From: a virus
Length of the DNA stretch: 41,647 bases
Virus record (IMG/VR): IMGVR_UViG_3300020476_000006
Span: 1-41,647 of that record
Direction: 5' to 3' (one strand)
The notes below the pieces were generated by a model. The model did not search any database and was not told the DNA's origin. It was given only the letters and a program-made list of their open reading frames with translations. A program made the position numbers and the translations under genes. Positions 16,246 through 23,659 of the stretch are shown piece by piece; within the stretch, counting starts at the first letter, position 1, and each line of letters opens with the position of its first letter.

Positions 16246-16674
16246 ATGGATTTAGAACAATTACAAACAGAAGCAGATAAAGATTTAAAGATTAACGATA
16301 TTGAGTTAGATATTGAATCTTTAAAAACACCTCAATTACATAACAAATATTTAAAATTTTTAACAAAGTTTAAATTGTTATTAACACGTGCTGAGGACGA
16401 ATATAGAACAATCAAAAGGGAAAAATGGGAGTATTATACAGGTAAGGCAGACCCAGCTGTATATACATTAAAACCATTTAACTTAAAAATATTAAAGGCT
16501 GATGTACCACAATATATTGACGCTGATCCTGAAGTACAAAAATTAAATCAAAAAGTTAAATATCTAGAAACGGTTACTGATTTTTTAGATAGAACATTAA
16601 GACAAATTTCTAATAGAACATTTACGATTAAAAACGCAATAGACTGGAAGAGATTTACAAGTGGCGCCGTATAA
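16246..16674 (+). CDS. uvsY: Recombination mediator UvsY
   Basis: 142 residues (T4 137). MDLEQLQTEADKDLKINDIE aligns with the T4 start MRLEDLQEELKKDVFIDSTK. REKWEYYTGKADP corresponds to the T4 LDYYSGRGDG loop, and the C-terminal TFTIKNAIDWKRF to FAIKHIQDMRAF. UvsY loads the UvsX recombinase onto gp32-coated ssDNA. It precedes a 2OG oxygenase and uvsW with one-base stop/start overlaps. Confidence 0.92.
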   Translation: MDLEQLQTEADKDLKINDIELDIESLKTPQLHNKYLKFLTKFKLLLTRAEDEYRTIKREKWEYYTGKADPAVYTLKPFNLKILKADVPQYIDADPEVQKLNQKVKYLETVTDFLDRTLRQISNRTFTIKNAIDWKRFTSGAV

Positions 16675-17234
16675 TGTACTTAAAAAATAACCATTGTGTA
16701 TCTATCGCTAAATTTTCTCCACAATATTGCGAAGATATAATACAAAAAGCAGACAAATTACCTGTTGCAGAGGCGGCTATTCAAGATGGCAACCAAGATA
16801 ATAGAAGCTCTAACGTAGCATGGATAAAAGAAAACGAACAACTGTACAAAGATTTAGAAAGAACAATACTAGAACATAACAAATCTGCCGGTTGGAATTT
16901 TGAGTTAAAAGAATTTGAGCCATTTCAATATACAATATACAATGAAAACGACCACTATGATTGGCACATAGATTCACATACAGAGCCATATCCTAATGGT
17001 TTCATTAGAAAAGTAAGTTTTACTTTATGTTTAAATGAAGATTACGAGGGAGGAGAATTTGAAATTGGAAATCCTAATCCTAAAGGTGTTAATCAAAACT
17101 TAAAGTTTAATGATAAGTTTACAACAGGTACACTTATATCCTTTCCGTCATTTATGTGGCACAAGGTACACCCTATAAAAAAAGGTACTAGAAAAGTATT
17201 AGTAGGTTGGATTGTCGGTCCTTCATTTGTATAA
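16674..17234 (+). CDS. 2-oxoglutarate/Fe(II) dioxygenase (PKHD-type)
   Basis: 186 residues. The iron ligands are visible: His98 and Asp100 in DWHIDSH and the distal His163 in MWHKVHPI. Arg173 in KKGTRKVLVGW is the 2OG-binding residue. The double-stranded beta-helix core SFTLCLNEDYEGGEFEI is typical of PiuC/YbiX and prolyl-4-hydroxylase-like proteins. Such genes are frequent in marine T4-like phages; the substrate is unknown. Its ATG shares a base with the uvsY stop and its stop shares a base with the uvsW ATG. It is therefore embedded in the recombination operon, which hints at a nucleic-acid or repair substrate (inference). Confidence 0.88.
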   Translation: MYLKNNHCVSIAKFSPQYCEDIIQKADKLPVAEAAIQDGNQDNRSSNVAWIKENEQLYKDLERTILEHNKSAGWNFELKEFEPFQYTIYNENDHYDWHIDSHTEPYPNGFIRKVSFTLCLNEDYEGGEFEIGNPNPKGVNQNLKFNDKFTTGTLISFPSFMWHKVHPIKKGTRKVLVGWIVGPSFV

Positions 17235-18736
17235 TGCCAGATATCAGATACATCATAGTAGATAGAAAAAACGATGTTTACCTCAAAGTGGAGGCAGACG
17301 CCTCTATACGTAGAGAGTTATCGGAGTATTTTTGCTTTGAAGTACCTGGTTATAAGTTTGTTCCTGCTTATAGAAATAGAGTGTGGGATGGAAAAATAAG
17401 ATTATTCTCTTATGCAACTGGTGAAATTTATGCCGGTTTATATCCTTATATACTTAAATGGTGTGAAGATAATAAAATACAAGTAGTAGACGGTACCAAA
17501 ATTACAGATACAAAGGTTGATGAAAAGAAAGTAGACGCATTTACAAAAGCTCTTAAAATACCTATGGAAATAAGAGATTATCAAAGAGAAGCCTTTATAT
17601 ATGCAACACAAAAGAATAGATGTTTATTACTATCGCCAACTGCCAGTGGTAAATCATTAATAGTATATTTGTTAGTACGTTTTAACATATTAAGATTAAA
17701 AGAACAAAACAAGAAAATCTTAATTATAGTACCAACCACGTCATTAGTAGAACAATTAACAAAAGACTTTGGCGACTATGGTTGGAACATGAACAATATA
17801 CACAAAATATATCAAGGCCATGATAAAGAAACAAATAAAAATGTTATTATATCTACATGGCAATCTGTATATAACCAACCAAAAAAGTGGTTTAAACAAT
17901 TTGGAATGGTTATAGGTGACGAGGCACACTTATTTAAGGCAGTTTCATTGACAAAGATAATGACAAAACTGGAACAGTGTAAATACAGAGTAGGCCTTAC
18001 AGGTACTTTAGATGGTACAAAGACTCACAAATTAGTATTAGAAGGATTATTTGGTACAGTAAATAAGGTGGTATCAACAACAGAATTACAAGAGAAAAAA
18101 CAGTTAGCCGACTTAAAAATTATATGTTTAGTATTACAACATGACAAAGATGTTAGACATATGTTAAAAGATAAGACATACCAGGAAGAAATGGATTACC
18201 TAGTGAGGAGTGAAAAACGAAACAAATACATAAGAAACTTGGCCTCTAGCTTACAAGGTAATACTCTATGTTTATTTCAATACGTAGAGAAACATGGTAA
18301 TGAATTATACGAAATGATAAAAGAAAAGGCCGAAGATAAAAATGTTTTTTATGTACATGGAGGAATTGAAACAGATGATAGAGAAAATATTAGAGAAATT
18401 ACGGAAAAGTCTGACAACGCCGTCATTGTTGCTTCTTACGGCACTTTTTCAACCGGAATTAATATACGGAATTTGCATAACATTATTTTTGCTAGTCCTT
18501 CTAAATCTCGCATAAGAAATTTGCAAAGTATTGGAAGAGGATTAAGATTAAAAGATAATAAATCAGCTGCGACTTTATATGATATTGCAGATGATATAAG
18601 TTATAAAGAGAAGGAAAATTATACACTGGCACACTTTCGTGAACGGATAAATATTTACAATGACGAAGACTTTAATTATGAAATACACAACATAGAACTA
18701 ACAGGTAATAACAATGCACCAAGAAACAAAAAGTAA
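17234..18736 (+). CDS. uvsW: RNA-DNA / branch-migration helicase UvsW
   Basis: 500 residues from the ATG of MPDIRYIIVDRKND (T4 503). I prefer this start because it overlaps the oxygenase stop; a longer frame adds nine residues inside that gene. SF2 motifs are the Walker A SPTASGKS (134-141), GDEAH (DEAH 229-232), VGLTGTL (253-259) and the C-terminal QSIGRGLRLK arginine motif. The N-terminal ~100 residues form the dsDNA-binding domain. UvsW unwinds R-loops and Holliday-type branches, switching replication from origin- to recombination-driven. Confidence 0.95.
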   Translation: MPDIRYIIVDRKNDVYLKVEADASIRRELSEYFCFEVPGYKFVPAYRNRVWDGKIRLFSYATGEIYAGLYPYILKWCEDNKIQVVDGTKITDTKVDEKKVDAFTKALKIPMEIRDYQREAFIYATQKNRCLLLSPTASGKSLIVYLLVRFNILRLKEQNKKILIIVPTTSLVEQLTKDFGDYGWNMNNIHKIYQGHDKETNKNVIISTWQSVYNQPKKWFKQFGMVIGDEAHLFKAVSLTKIMTKLEQCKYRVGLTGTLDGTKTHKLVLEGLFGTVNKVVSTTELQEKKQLADLKIICLVLQHDKDVRHMLKDKTYQEEMDYLVRSEKRNKYIRNLASSLQGNTLCLFQYVEKHGNELYEMIKEKAEDKNVFYVHGGIETDDRENIREITEKSDNAVIVASYGTFSTGINIRNLHNIIFASPSKSRIRNLQSIGRGLRLKDNKSAATLYDIADDISYKEKENYTLAHFRERINIYNDEDFNYEIHNIELTGNNNAPRNKK

Positions 18737-19163
18737 TAACATTAAAATTATTAAGTTAGTGAACGGAGATGATATTGTCGCCGTTGTAGAATTTACTAAA
18801 CGACAATTAGATCCGAAAAATAGAACAATCAATATAGAACGGCCTTTACAAATAAAGTACGTACCACAAATTACATCAGCTGGATTTAAAGACTATATTG
18901 CTTTGATACGTTGGACGGCCTATACAGACGATGAACAAATAACTATCCCGAAAGATAAGATAATGACTATTACAACGGCCAATGACGCCATGAGTAGAAG
19001 TTATCAAGGTGTTGTGGACACTTACGAAGATATACCATTGGCCAGAGATAAAGTGAAACACGCAAAAGTGCAACTATCCACCAGTGCTAATAAAAGAATA
19101 AACGAAATATTTGATGATAATATGGATTTTTGGAATGATGATGATGAAGGAACTTTACATTAA
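18714..19163 (+). CDS. Sm-like (LSm fold) protein, first copy
   Basis: 149 residues. The N-terminal IKIIKLVNGDDIVAVVEF resembles the Sm1 motif (a strand, then G-D/E-D-I-V/I-A), and a later strand VPKDK-like element (ITIPKDKIMTI) resembles a second Sm strand. A structurally characterised Sm-like protein of putative cyanophage origin shows that such folds occur in these phages. A second copy with the same N-terminal motif occurs near 35.3 kb. The C-terminus is a charged acidic tail. It overlaps the end of uvsW by 23 bases. RNA binding or oligomeric ring formation is inferred. Confidence 0.6.
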   Translation: MHQETKSNNIKIIKLVNGDDIVAVVEFTKRQLDPKNRTINIERPLQIKYVPQITSAGFKDYIALIRWTAYTDDEQITIPKDKIMTITTANDAMSRSYQGVVDTYEDIPLARDKVKHAKVQLSTSANKRINEIFDDNMDFWNDDDEGTLH

Positions 19164-19209
19164 TAAAATACTAAGCTGGAGTATCCTCAATCAACCGGCT
19201 ACACCGTTC

Positions 19210-19237
19210 ATTATACATAAAATTGTCAAAAAGTCAA
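19210..19237 (-). promoter_or_regulatory. Candidate sigma70-type promoter on the minus strand
   Basis: On the minus strand, TTGACT (19237-19232) and TATAAT (19215-19210) are separated by 16 bases. The predicted +1 near 19203 would give a transcript antisense to the end of the Sm-like gene. No minus-strand ORF of note follows, so this would be an antisense RNA. It could be chance in AT-rich DNA. Confidence 0.35.
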
Positions 19238-19242
19238 TGCTG

Positions 19243-19269
19243 ATTTCGGCCGGAACCGAAATTTTTTTT
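19243..19269 (+). terminator. Rho-independent terminator before tRNA-Gly
   Basis: ATTTCGG (19243-19249) pairs with CCGAAAT (19256-19262) around CCGGAA, followed by eight consecutive Ts ending two bases before the tRNA. It closes the uvsY-uvsW-Sm unit. Confidence 0.85.
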
Positions 19270-19271
19270 AG

Positions 19272-19346
19272 GCGGGCTTAGCTCAGTAGTAGAGCGACTC
19301 GTTGCCAACGAGTAGGTCGTGAGTGCGAATCTCATAGCCCGCTCCA
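19272..19346 (+). tRNA. tRNA-Gly (anticodon GCC), CCA encoded
   Basis: Full cloverleaf: acceptor GCGGGCT/AGCCCGC, D stem GCTC/GAGC, anticodon stem ACTCG/CGAGT with loop TTGCCAA (anticodon at 19304-19306), T stem GTGAG/CTCAT and a genomic CCA. Two elbow positions are unusual: D-loop AGTAGTA has A at position 18, and T-loop TGCGAAT has G at 55, while G19 and C56 are kept. It sits between a terminator and the gene 55 promoter, so its own transcription signal is unclear; read-through is likely. Confidence 0.93.
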
Positions 19347-19359
19347 ACTAGGGAAAACA

Positions 19360-19388
19360 TTGACAAAAAACACAAAATGTAGTATAAC
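19360..19388 (+). promoter_or_regulatory. Sigma70-type promoter of gene 55, +1 at the start codon
   Basis: Consensus TTGACA (19360-19365), a 17-base spacer and TATAAC (19383-19388). The seventh base after the -10 box is 19395, the A of the gp55 ATG. No Shine-Dalgarno lies before that ATG, so a leaderless mRNA is predicted. Confidence 0.8.
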
Positions 19389-19394
19389 TAAATT

Positions 19395-19985
19395 ATGACC
19401 TTAAAAACAAAAACAAAAAAAGAGCATTATGTAAATAACAAAGAGTTTTTGGAGGCGATGATAAAGTACAGAAAATCTGTACGAAAAGCAAAGAGAGAAA
19501 AGAGAGCTAAACCACCAGTAGGTGATTATCTAGGCTCTTGTTTCCTGAAGATCGCCAACCACCTCTCATATAGACCTAATTTCATAAATTACACTTTCAA
19601 AGATGACATGATTTCAGATGGTATTGAGAACTGTTTACAATACCTAGACAACTTTGATGGTAAAAAATCAAATAATCCATTTGCTTACTTTACTCAAATA
19701 ATCTACTATGCATTTATACGTAGAATACAGAAAGAGAAAAAGCAAGTGACAATTAAACACAAACTTATTAGTAAATCAAATTTAGATGATTTTGCCCTCC
19801 AACCAGGAGAGGATAGAGAATTTAAAAATCAAATGACAGAATATTTACAGAAAAACTTACCAATGGACGCACAAGAAAAGATAGCGGAAGATATAGCCAA
19901 GAGTAAGAAAAAAAGAAGAAAAAGGAAGAGTAAGAATAGTTTAGATTATTTTTTTGAAAATTATGAAGATAGCGCTACTAAATGA
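19395..19985 (+). CDS. 55: Late-transcription sigma factor gp55
   Basis: 196 residues (T4 185). The diagnostic segment is KKSNNPFAYFTQIIYYAFIR followed by RIQKEKKQ, the region-2-like core that recognises the TATAAATA late promoter. The C-terminal SLDYFFENYE resembles the clamp-binding tail by which gp55 contacts gp45. It has its own vegetative promoter with the predicted +1 on the ATG. Downstream, gene 47 starts inside its last codons. It explains the TATAAATA boxes found in the virion module. Confidence 0.93.
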   Translation: MTLKTKTKKEHYVNNKEFLEAMIKYRKSVRKAKREKRAKPPVGDYLGSCFLKIANHLSYRPNFINYTFKDDMISDGIENCLQYLDNFDGKKSNNPFAYFTQIIYYAFIRRIQKEKKQVTIKHKLISKSNLDDFALQPGEDREFKNQMTEYLQKNLPMDAQEKIAEDIAKSKKKRRKRKSKNSLDYFFENYEDSATK

Positions 19986-21006
19986 TACACACTTTGGTTG
20001 CCGTAATGATTCTCCACATTTTATAAACTATCAAAACAAGTTTTACGAGGAATTATTCTTTCCTTATCTTGTTAAAAATGATATAAAATGTTTAGTACAC
20101 CTAGGCGATGTTGTTGATAGACGTAAGTTTATTAACCATAATACAGCACATAACTTTAAGATAAAGTTTTGGGATAAACTGGAAGAATTAGGCATAGATA
20201 CACACATTATATTAGGTAACCACGATACCTATTATAAAAACACAAACGAAGTTAACGCAATACAGAACCTTAATTTAGGCAAAGTAAAAACATATACAAG
20301 AGCAACCGAGGTTAATCTTGGTGGTTTAGATATACTTTTTATACCATGGATATGTGAAGATAATATAGAAGATACTCTATATCAAATAGACAATTCTACA
20401 TCACAAATTGCAATGGGTCATCTAGAAATAAAAGGTTTTGAAATGCATAAAGGCGTAGTAAATGAACACGGTTTAGATAGAGAACAATTTAAAAGATTTG
20501 AAAAAGTAATGTCAGGTCACTTTCATAAAAAAAGTGATGATGGTCTTATCTATTATCTAGGTACACAATATCAAATTATGTGGTCAGATTACAACTGTCC
20601 TAAAGGGTTTCATGTATTTGATACAGATACAAGAGAACTAGAAAGAATAGAAAACCCTATGCCTATCTTTAAGAAACTATCTTATGACGATACAAAGGAA
20701 AACTATGACAATCTAGACTTATCATCTTACGAGAATTGCTTTGTTAAACTATTTGTAAACAGAAAAACAAATCCAGAAATGTATGGCAATCTAGTAGAAA
20801 GATTTTATAACAACGCAAACGTACACGAATTAATTATCAATGAAGACACTAACGACATAACACAAACAGTTAGAGTAGATACTATAGATCAAGGCGAAGA
20901 TACTCTAACATTTTTAGGTAACTATATTGATCAGGTAGATACCGATTTAGACAAACACAAGTTAAAAGAGTTTGCTAAAGAACTATACACGGAGGCAAGT
21001 GAATAA
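19963..21006 (+). CDS. 47: Recombination nuclease subunit gp47 (Mre11-like)
   Basis: 347 residues (T4 339). I use the ATG of MKIALLNDTHFG, overlapping the end of gene 55. Phosphoesterase motifs in order: NDTHFG (Asp8, His10), HLGDVVDRR near 47, LGNHDTYY near 84, MGHLEIKG near 154 and SGHFHKKS near 184; together these supply the Mn-binding residues. With gp46 it resects DNA ends for recombination-dependent replication and degrades host DNA. The stop overlaps the ATG of the next small gene (TAATG). Confidence 0.95.
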   Translation: MKIALLNDTHFGCRNDSPHFINYQNKFYEELFFPYLVKNDIKCLVHLGDVVDRRKFINHNTAHNFKIKFWDKLEELGIDTHIILGNHDTYYKNTNEVNAIQNLNLGKVKTYTRATEVNLGGLDILFIPWICEDNIEDTLYQIDNSTSQIAMGHLEIKGFEMHKGVVNEHGLDREQFKRFEKVMSGHFHKKSDDGLIYYLGTQYQIMWSDYNCPKGFHVFDTDTRELERIENPMPIFKKLSYDDTKENYDNLDLSSYENCFVKLFVNRKTNPEMYGNLVERFYNNANVHELIINEDTNDITQTVRVDTIDQGEDTLTFLGNYIDQVDTDLDKHKLKEFAKELYTEASE

Positions 21007-21173
21007 TGGCCAAGAAAAAGAAAATGCAAGTTAAGAAAAAGAATAAAACAGATATGTATTCAGCAACTTATGACTTTGAATCATCACCAGTAGAATGGAA
21101 TGTTTCAAACAAAAGAGGTGGCAATAAACAGTATCAACATTTTTTAAAGAAAAAAAGACATATGGGTAAATGA
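21006..21173 (+). CDS. Small basic protein between 47 and 46
   Basis: 55 residues. Both ends are Lys/Arg-rich (MAKKKKMQVKKKNK at the start) and the middle is YSATYDFESSPVEW. Its ATG overlaps the gene 47 stop by one base and its stop overlaps the gene 46 ATG (ATGA), so it is clearly a coupled gene. T4 also has small ORFs between 47 and 46, but I cannot establish homology. The basic ends suggest nucleic-acid binding; function unknown. Confidence 0.7.
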   Translation: MAKKKKMQVKKKNKTDMYSATYDFESSPVEWNVSNKRGGNKQYQHFLKKKRHMGK

Positions 21174-22885
21174 TAGTATTTAAAAAGATAAAATATAAAA
21201 ACTTCTTATCTACAGGTAATATACCTATAGAGATTGACTTGAATAAGTCACACACCACATTAATTGTAGGTAGTAATGGCTCTGGTAAATCAACTTTACT
21301 AGACGCATTATGTTTTGTTTTATTTAATAAACCATTTAGAATAATAAAGAAAGACCAAATAGTTAACTCTATTAACAATGCTGAATGTATTGTAGAAATA
21401 GATTTTACTGTTGGCACAAAAGATTATAAGATAGTAAGAGGTATTAAACCTAATCTATTTGAAATATATCAAGACGGTACACTTATCAATCAAGACGCCA
21501 ATAGTATAGACTATCAAAAACATTTAGAACAAAATATAATGAGACTTAATTATAGGTCTTTTTTACAGGTAGTATTACTTGGCTCTTCCTCATACGAACC
21601 TTTTATGAAAATGAAGCCACGTTATAGACGAGAAGTGGTGGAAGAAATCCTAGACATAAGGGTATTTGGTCTTATGGATTTAATATTAAGAAGTCAACAA
21701 TCAGATTTAGCGAAGAAAGTTATAGAAATGAAACACCGTGCTGAACTTATACAGACCAAGTATGAGACAGAGTTAAACCACTTTAAAGCTATTTCCGACT
21801 TGAATATGAACGACCTAGATGGTAAAAAACAACTAGTTAAGAAAAATGATGATGACAGTAAAGACTATAGTAATAAGATAAATGAATTAAATACAAAAAT
21901 AGGTGTATATAAACACGACATAGAAAACAAAGATAAGACGCAAAAGAAAGTAGGTCAACTAACAAAACTAGAGGCCAAAATTGAAACTAATTTAAATACA
22001 CATAAAAAGACATTAGAGTTTTTTAATAACAATGACAACTGTCCAACTTGTACACAACCAATAGACCAAGACTTTAAGAAACAAAAGATAGAGGCCACCG
22101 AGAAAAGAGTTAAAACTCTACAAGATGGCATGAAAGAACTAATAAGTGAAATAGCCAATACAGAATTAAAACTATCAGAAATGAATAAAGTATCTCAAAA
22201 GATACAAGAATTAAATATAGACATATCTAAATTTGAAACTTCTTTAGATGAACTAAACAAATTTAGCAATAGAATACATGAAGAAATAAGATTACTAGAA
22301 AACAAACAAGTAGACGGAAAAGAAATACAAATACAATTAGATGAATTAAATAGTAAACTAGAAGAAACAAGAATTGAAAAAGACAGAATAATAGAACAAA
22401 AAGATTACGTAGATATATTAAGAGAGATATTAAATGACAAAGGCGCCAAGGCACAGATTATACGTAAGTATGTTCCAATAATGAACAACTTAATTAATCA
22501 ACATTTACAAGCCATGGATTTCTTTGTATCGTTTCATTTAGATGAGGAGTTTAATGAAACAGTAAAAAGTAGATTTAGAGATACATTTAATTATAATAAC
22601 TTTAGCGAAGGAGAAAAAATGAGAATAGACCTTGCTTTGTTATTTACGTGGCGACATATCGCAAAAATGAAAAACAGTACAAACACCAATCTATTAATAT
22701 TAGATGAAATATTTGATGGTAGTTTAGATGGCCAAGGTACAGATGATTTCTTTAAGATTATAACACAACTAACAAAAGAGAACATCTTTATAATATCACA
22801 TAAAGGCGATATAATGTTTGATAAATTTACGAACATAATCAAGTATGAGAAATATAAGAACTTTACTAGATTACAAGCAACATAA
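21170..22885 (+). CDS. 46: Recombination nuclease subunit gp46 (Rad50-like ATPase)
   Basis: 571 residues (T4 560). KIKYKNFLSTGNIPIEIDL leads to the Walker A VGSNGSGKST (33-42). Two long coiled-coil arms flank a zinc hook NCPTC near 290. The C-terminal lobe has the ABC signature NFSEGEKMRIDLALL near 478 and the Walker B LLILDEIFDG near 507. It is the SMC-like ATPase partner of gp47 in end resection. Complete and in the canonical position. Confidence 0.96.
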   Translation: MIVFKKIKYKNFLSTGNIPIEIDLNKSHTTLIVGSNGSGKSTLLDALCFVLFNKPFRIIKKDQIVNSINNAECIVEIDFTVGTKDYKIVRGIKPNLFEIYQDGTLINQDANSIDYQKHLEQNIMRLNYRSFLQVVLLGSSSYEPFMKMKPRYRREVVEEILDIRVFGLMDLILRSQQSDLAKKVIEMKHRAELIQTKYETELNHFKAISDLNMNDLDGKKQLVKKNDDDSKDYSNKINELNTKIGVYKHDIENKDKTQKKVGQLTKLEAKIETNLNTHKKTLEFFNNNDNCPTCTQPIDQDFKKQKIEATEKRVKTLQDGMKELISEIANTELKLSEMNKVSQKIQELNIDISKFETSLDELNKFSNRIHEEIRLLENKQVDGKEIQIQLDELNSKLEETRIEKDRIIEQKDYVDILREILNDKGAKAQIIRKYVPIMNNLINQHLQAMDFFVSFHLDEEFNETVKSRFRDTFNYNNFSEGEKMRIDLALLFTWRHIAKMKNSTNTNLLILDEIFDGSLDGQGTDDFFKIITQLTKENIFIISHKGDIMFDKFTNIIKYEKYKNFTRLQAT

Positions 22886-22896
22886 ATAGGAGTATT

Positions 22897-23622
22897 ATGG
22901 GAAGCACACAAAAAAATGTAATGAAAAAGCCAAAGCAGACTATGAATAAGCTGGCTCATAACATAAACAAATCTGGACCTACACCTTATACGGCAAAGGC
23001 CGAAAAGATGATGAAGAAAAAACCTGTAGAACAAACTATAGGAAAACCAGATGAAACAAAAGACGATGGTACATTTAAATTAGTACCACCTAGAGACCCT
23101 AGAGTTAACTCGGCAATAGCACCATTTACAGATGACATGTTAAAAGAACATGGTATCAAGGATAGAAAAGAACTAACAGATAGAATGTTCAAAACTATGT
23201 TAAAATATGGTGGTATAGGATTAACAGCGAATCAAGTAGGGTTACCTTTTAACATGTTTGTGTTAGGTGCCCATGACCATATAGAAAAAGGTTTGAAAAT
23301 GGCTTGTTTTAATCCTATGATAATATCTAAAAGTGAGGAAGAGGTTATGATGAAAGAGGGTTGTCTAACTTTTCCTTTTGTATTCTTATCAATTAATAGA
23401 CCAAGAAAAGTGGTTGTAAAATATCAAGATGAAAATGGCGACTTAAAAGAAGGCCATTTAGATGGTGTTGTAAGTAGAGTATTCCAACACGAATTAGACC
23501 ACTGTTTAGGTAAGAATATGACAGACAGAGTAAGTAAATTTAAACTAGATTTAGCTTACAAGAAAGCAGAAAAACAGATGAAGGCCTACGAAAAACACAA
23601 GAAGGCCATGGCAAATTTGTAA
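22897..23622 (+). CDS. def: Peptide deformylase with an N-terminal extension
   Basis: 241 residues. The three deformylase motifs are present: GGIGLTANQVGLP near 106 (a Thr where most have Ala or Ser), EGCLTFP with metal ligand Cys156, and QHELDHCLG with His198, Glu199 and His202. The enzyme removes the formyl group from nascent proteins at the ribosome. Many marine T4-like phages carry it, usually at ~130-170 residues. Here a ~70-residue Lys/Pro-rich N-terminal extension (MGSTQKNVMKKPKQTMNKLA onward) is extra. SD AAATAGGAGT precedes the ATG. Confidence 0.9.
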   Translation: MGSTQKNVMKKPKQTMNKLAHNINKSGPTPYTAKAEKMMKKKPVEQTIGKPDETKDDGTFKLVPPRDPRVNSAIAPFTDDMLKEHGIKDRKELTDRMFKTMLKYGGIGLTANQVGLPFNMFVLGAHDHIEKGLKMACFNPMIISKSEEEVMMKEGCLTFPFVFLSINRPRKVVVKYQDENGDLKEGHLDGVVSRVFQHELDHCLGKNMTDRVSKFKLDLAYKKAEKQMKAYEKHKKAMANL

Positions 23623-23624
23623 GC

Positions 23625-23653
23625 TTGACTTTCTAAAGACTTTCTGATATTAT
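23625..23653 (+). promoter_or_regulatory. Sigma70-type promoter with +1 at the next ATG
   Basis: TTGACT (23625-23630), a 17-base spacer ending in TGA (extended -10), and TATTAT (23648-23653). The predicted +1 at 23660 is the A of the following ATG, and there is no Shine-Dalgarno. The -35 context GCTTGACTTTCTAA recurs almost unchanged before the second tRNA-Gly. Confidence 0.75.
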
Positions 23654-23659
23654 TATATT

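Noticed and set aside
22591-23034. A 147-codon minus-strand open frame across the 46/deformylase junction
   Set aside because: Its product is a Phe/Ile/Leu-rich shadow of two well supported + strand genes, with no SD or known motif.
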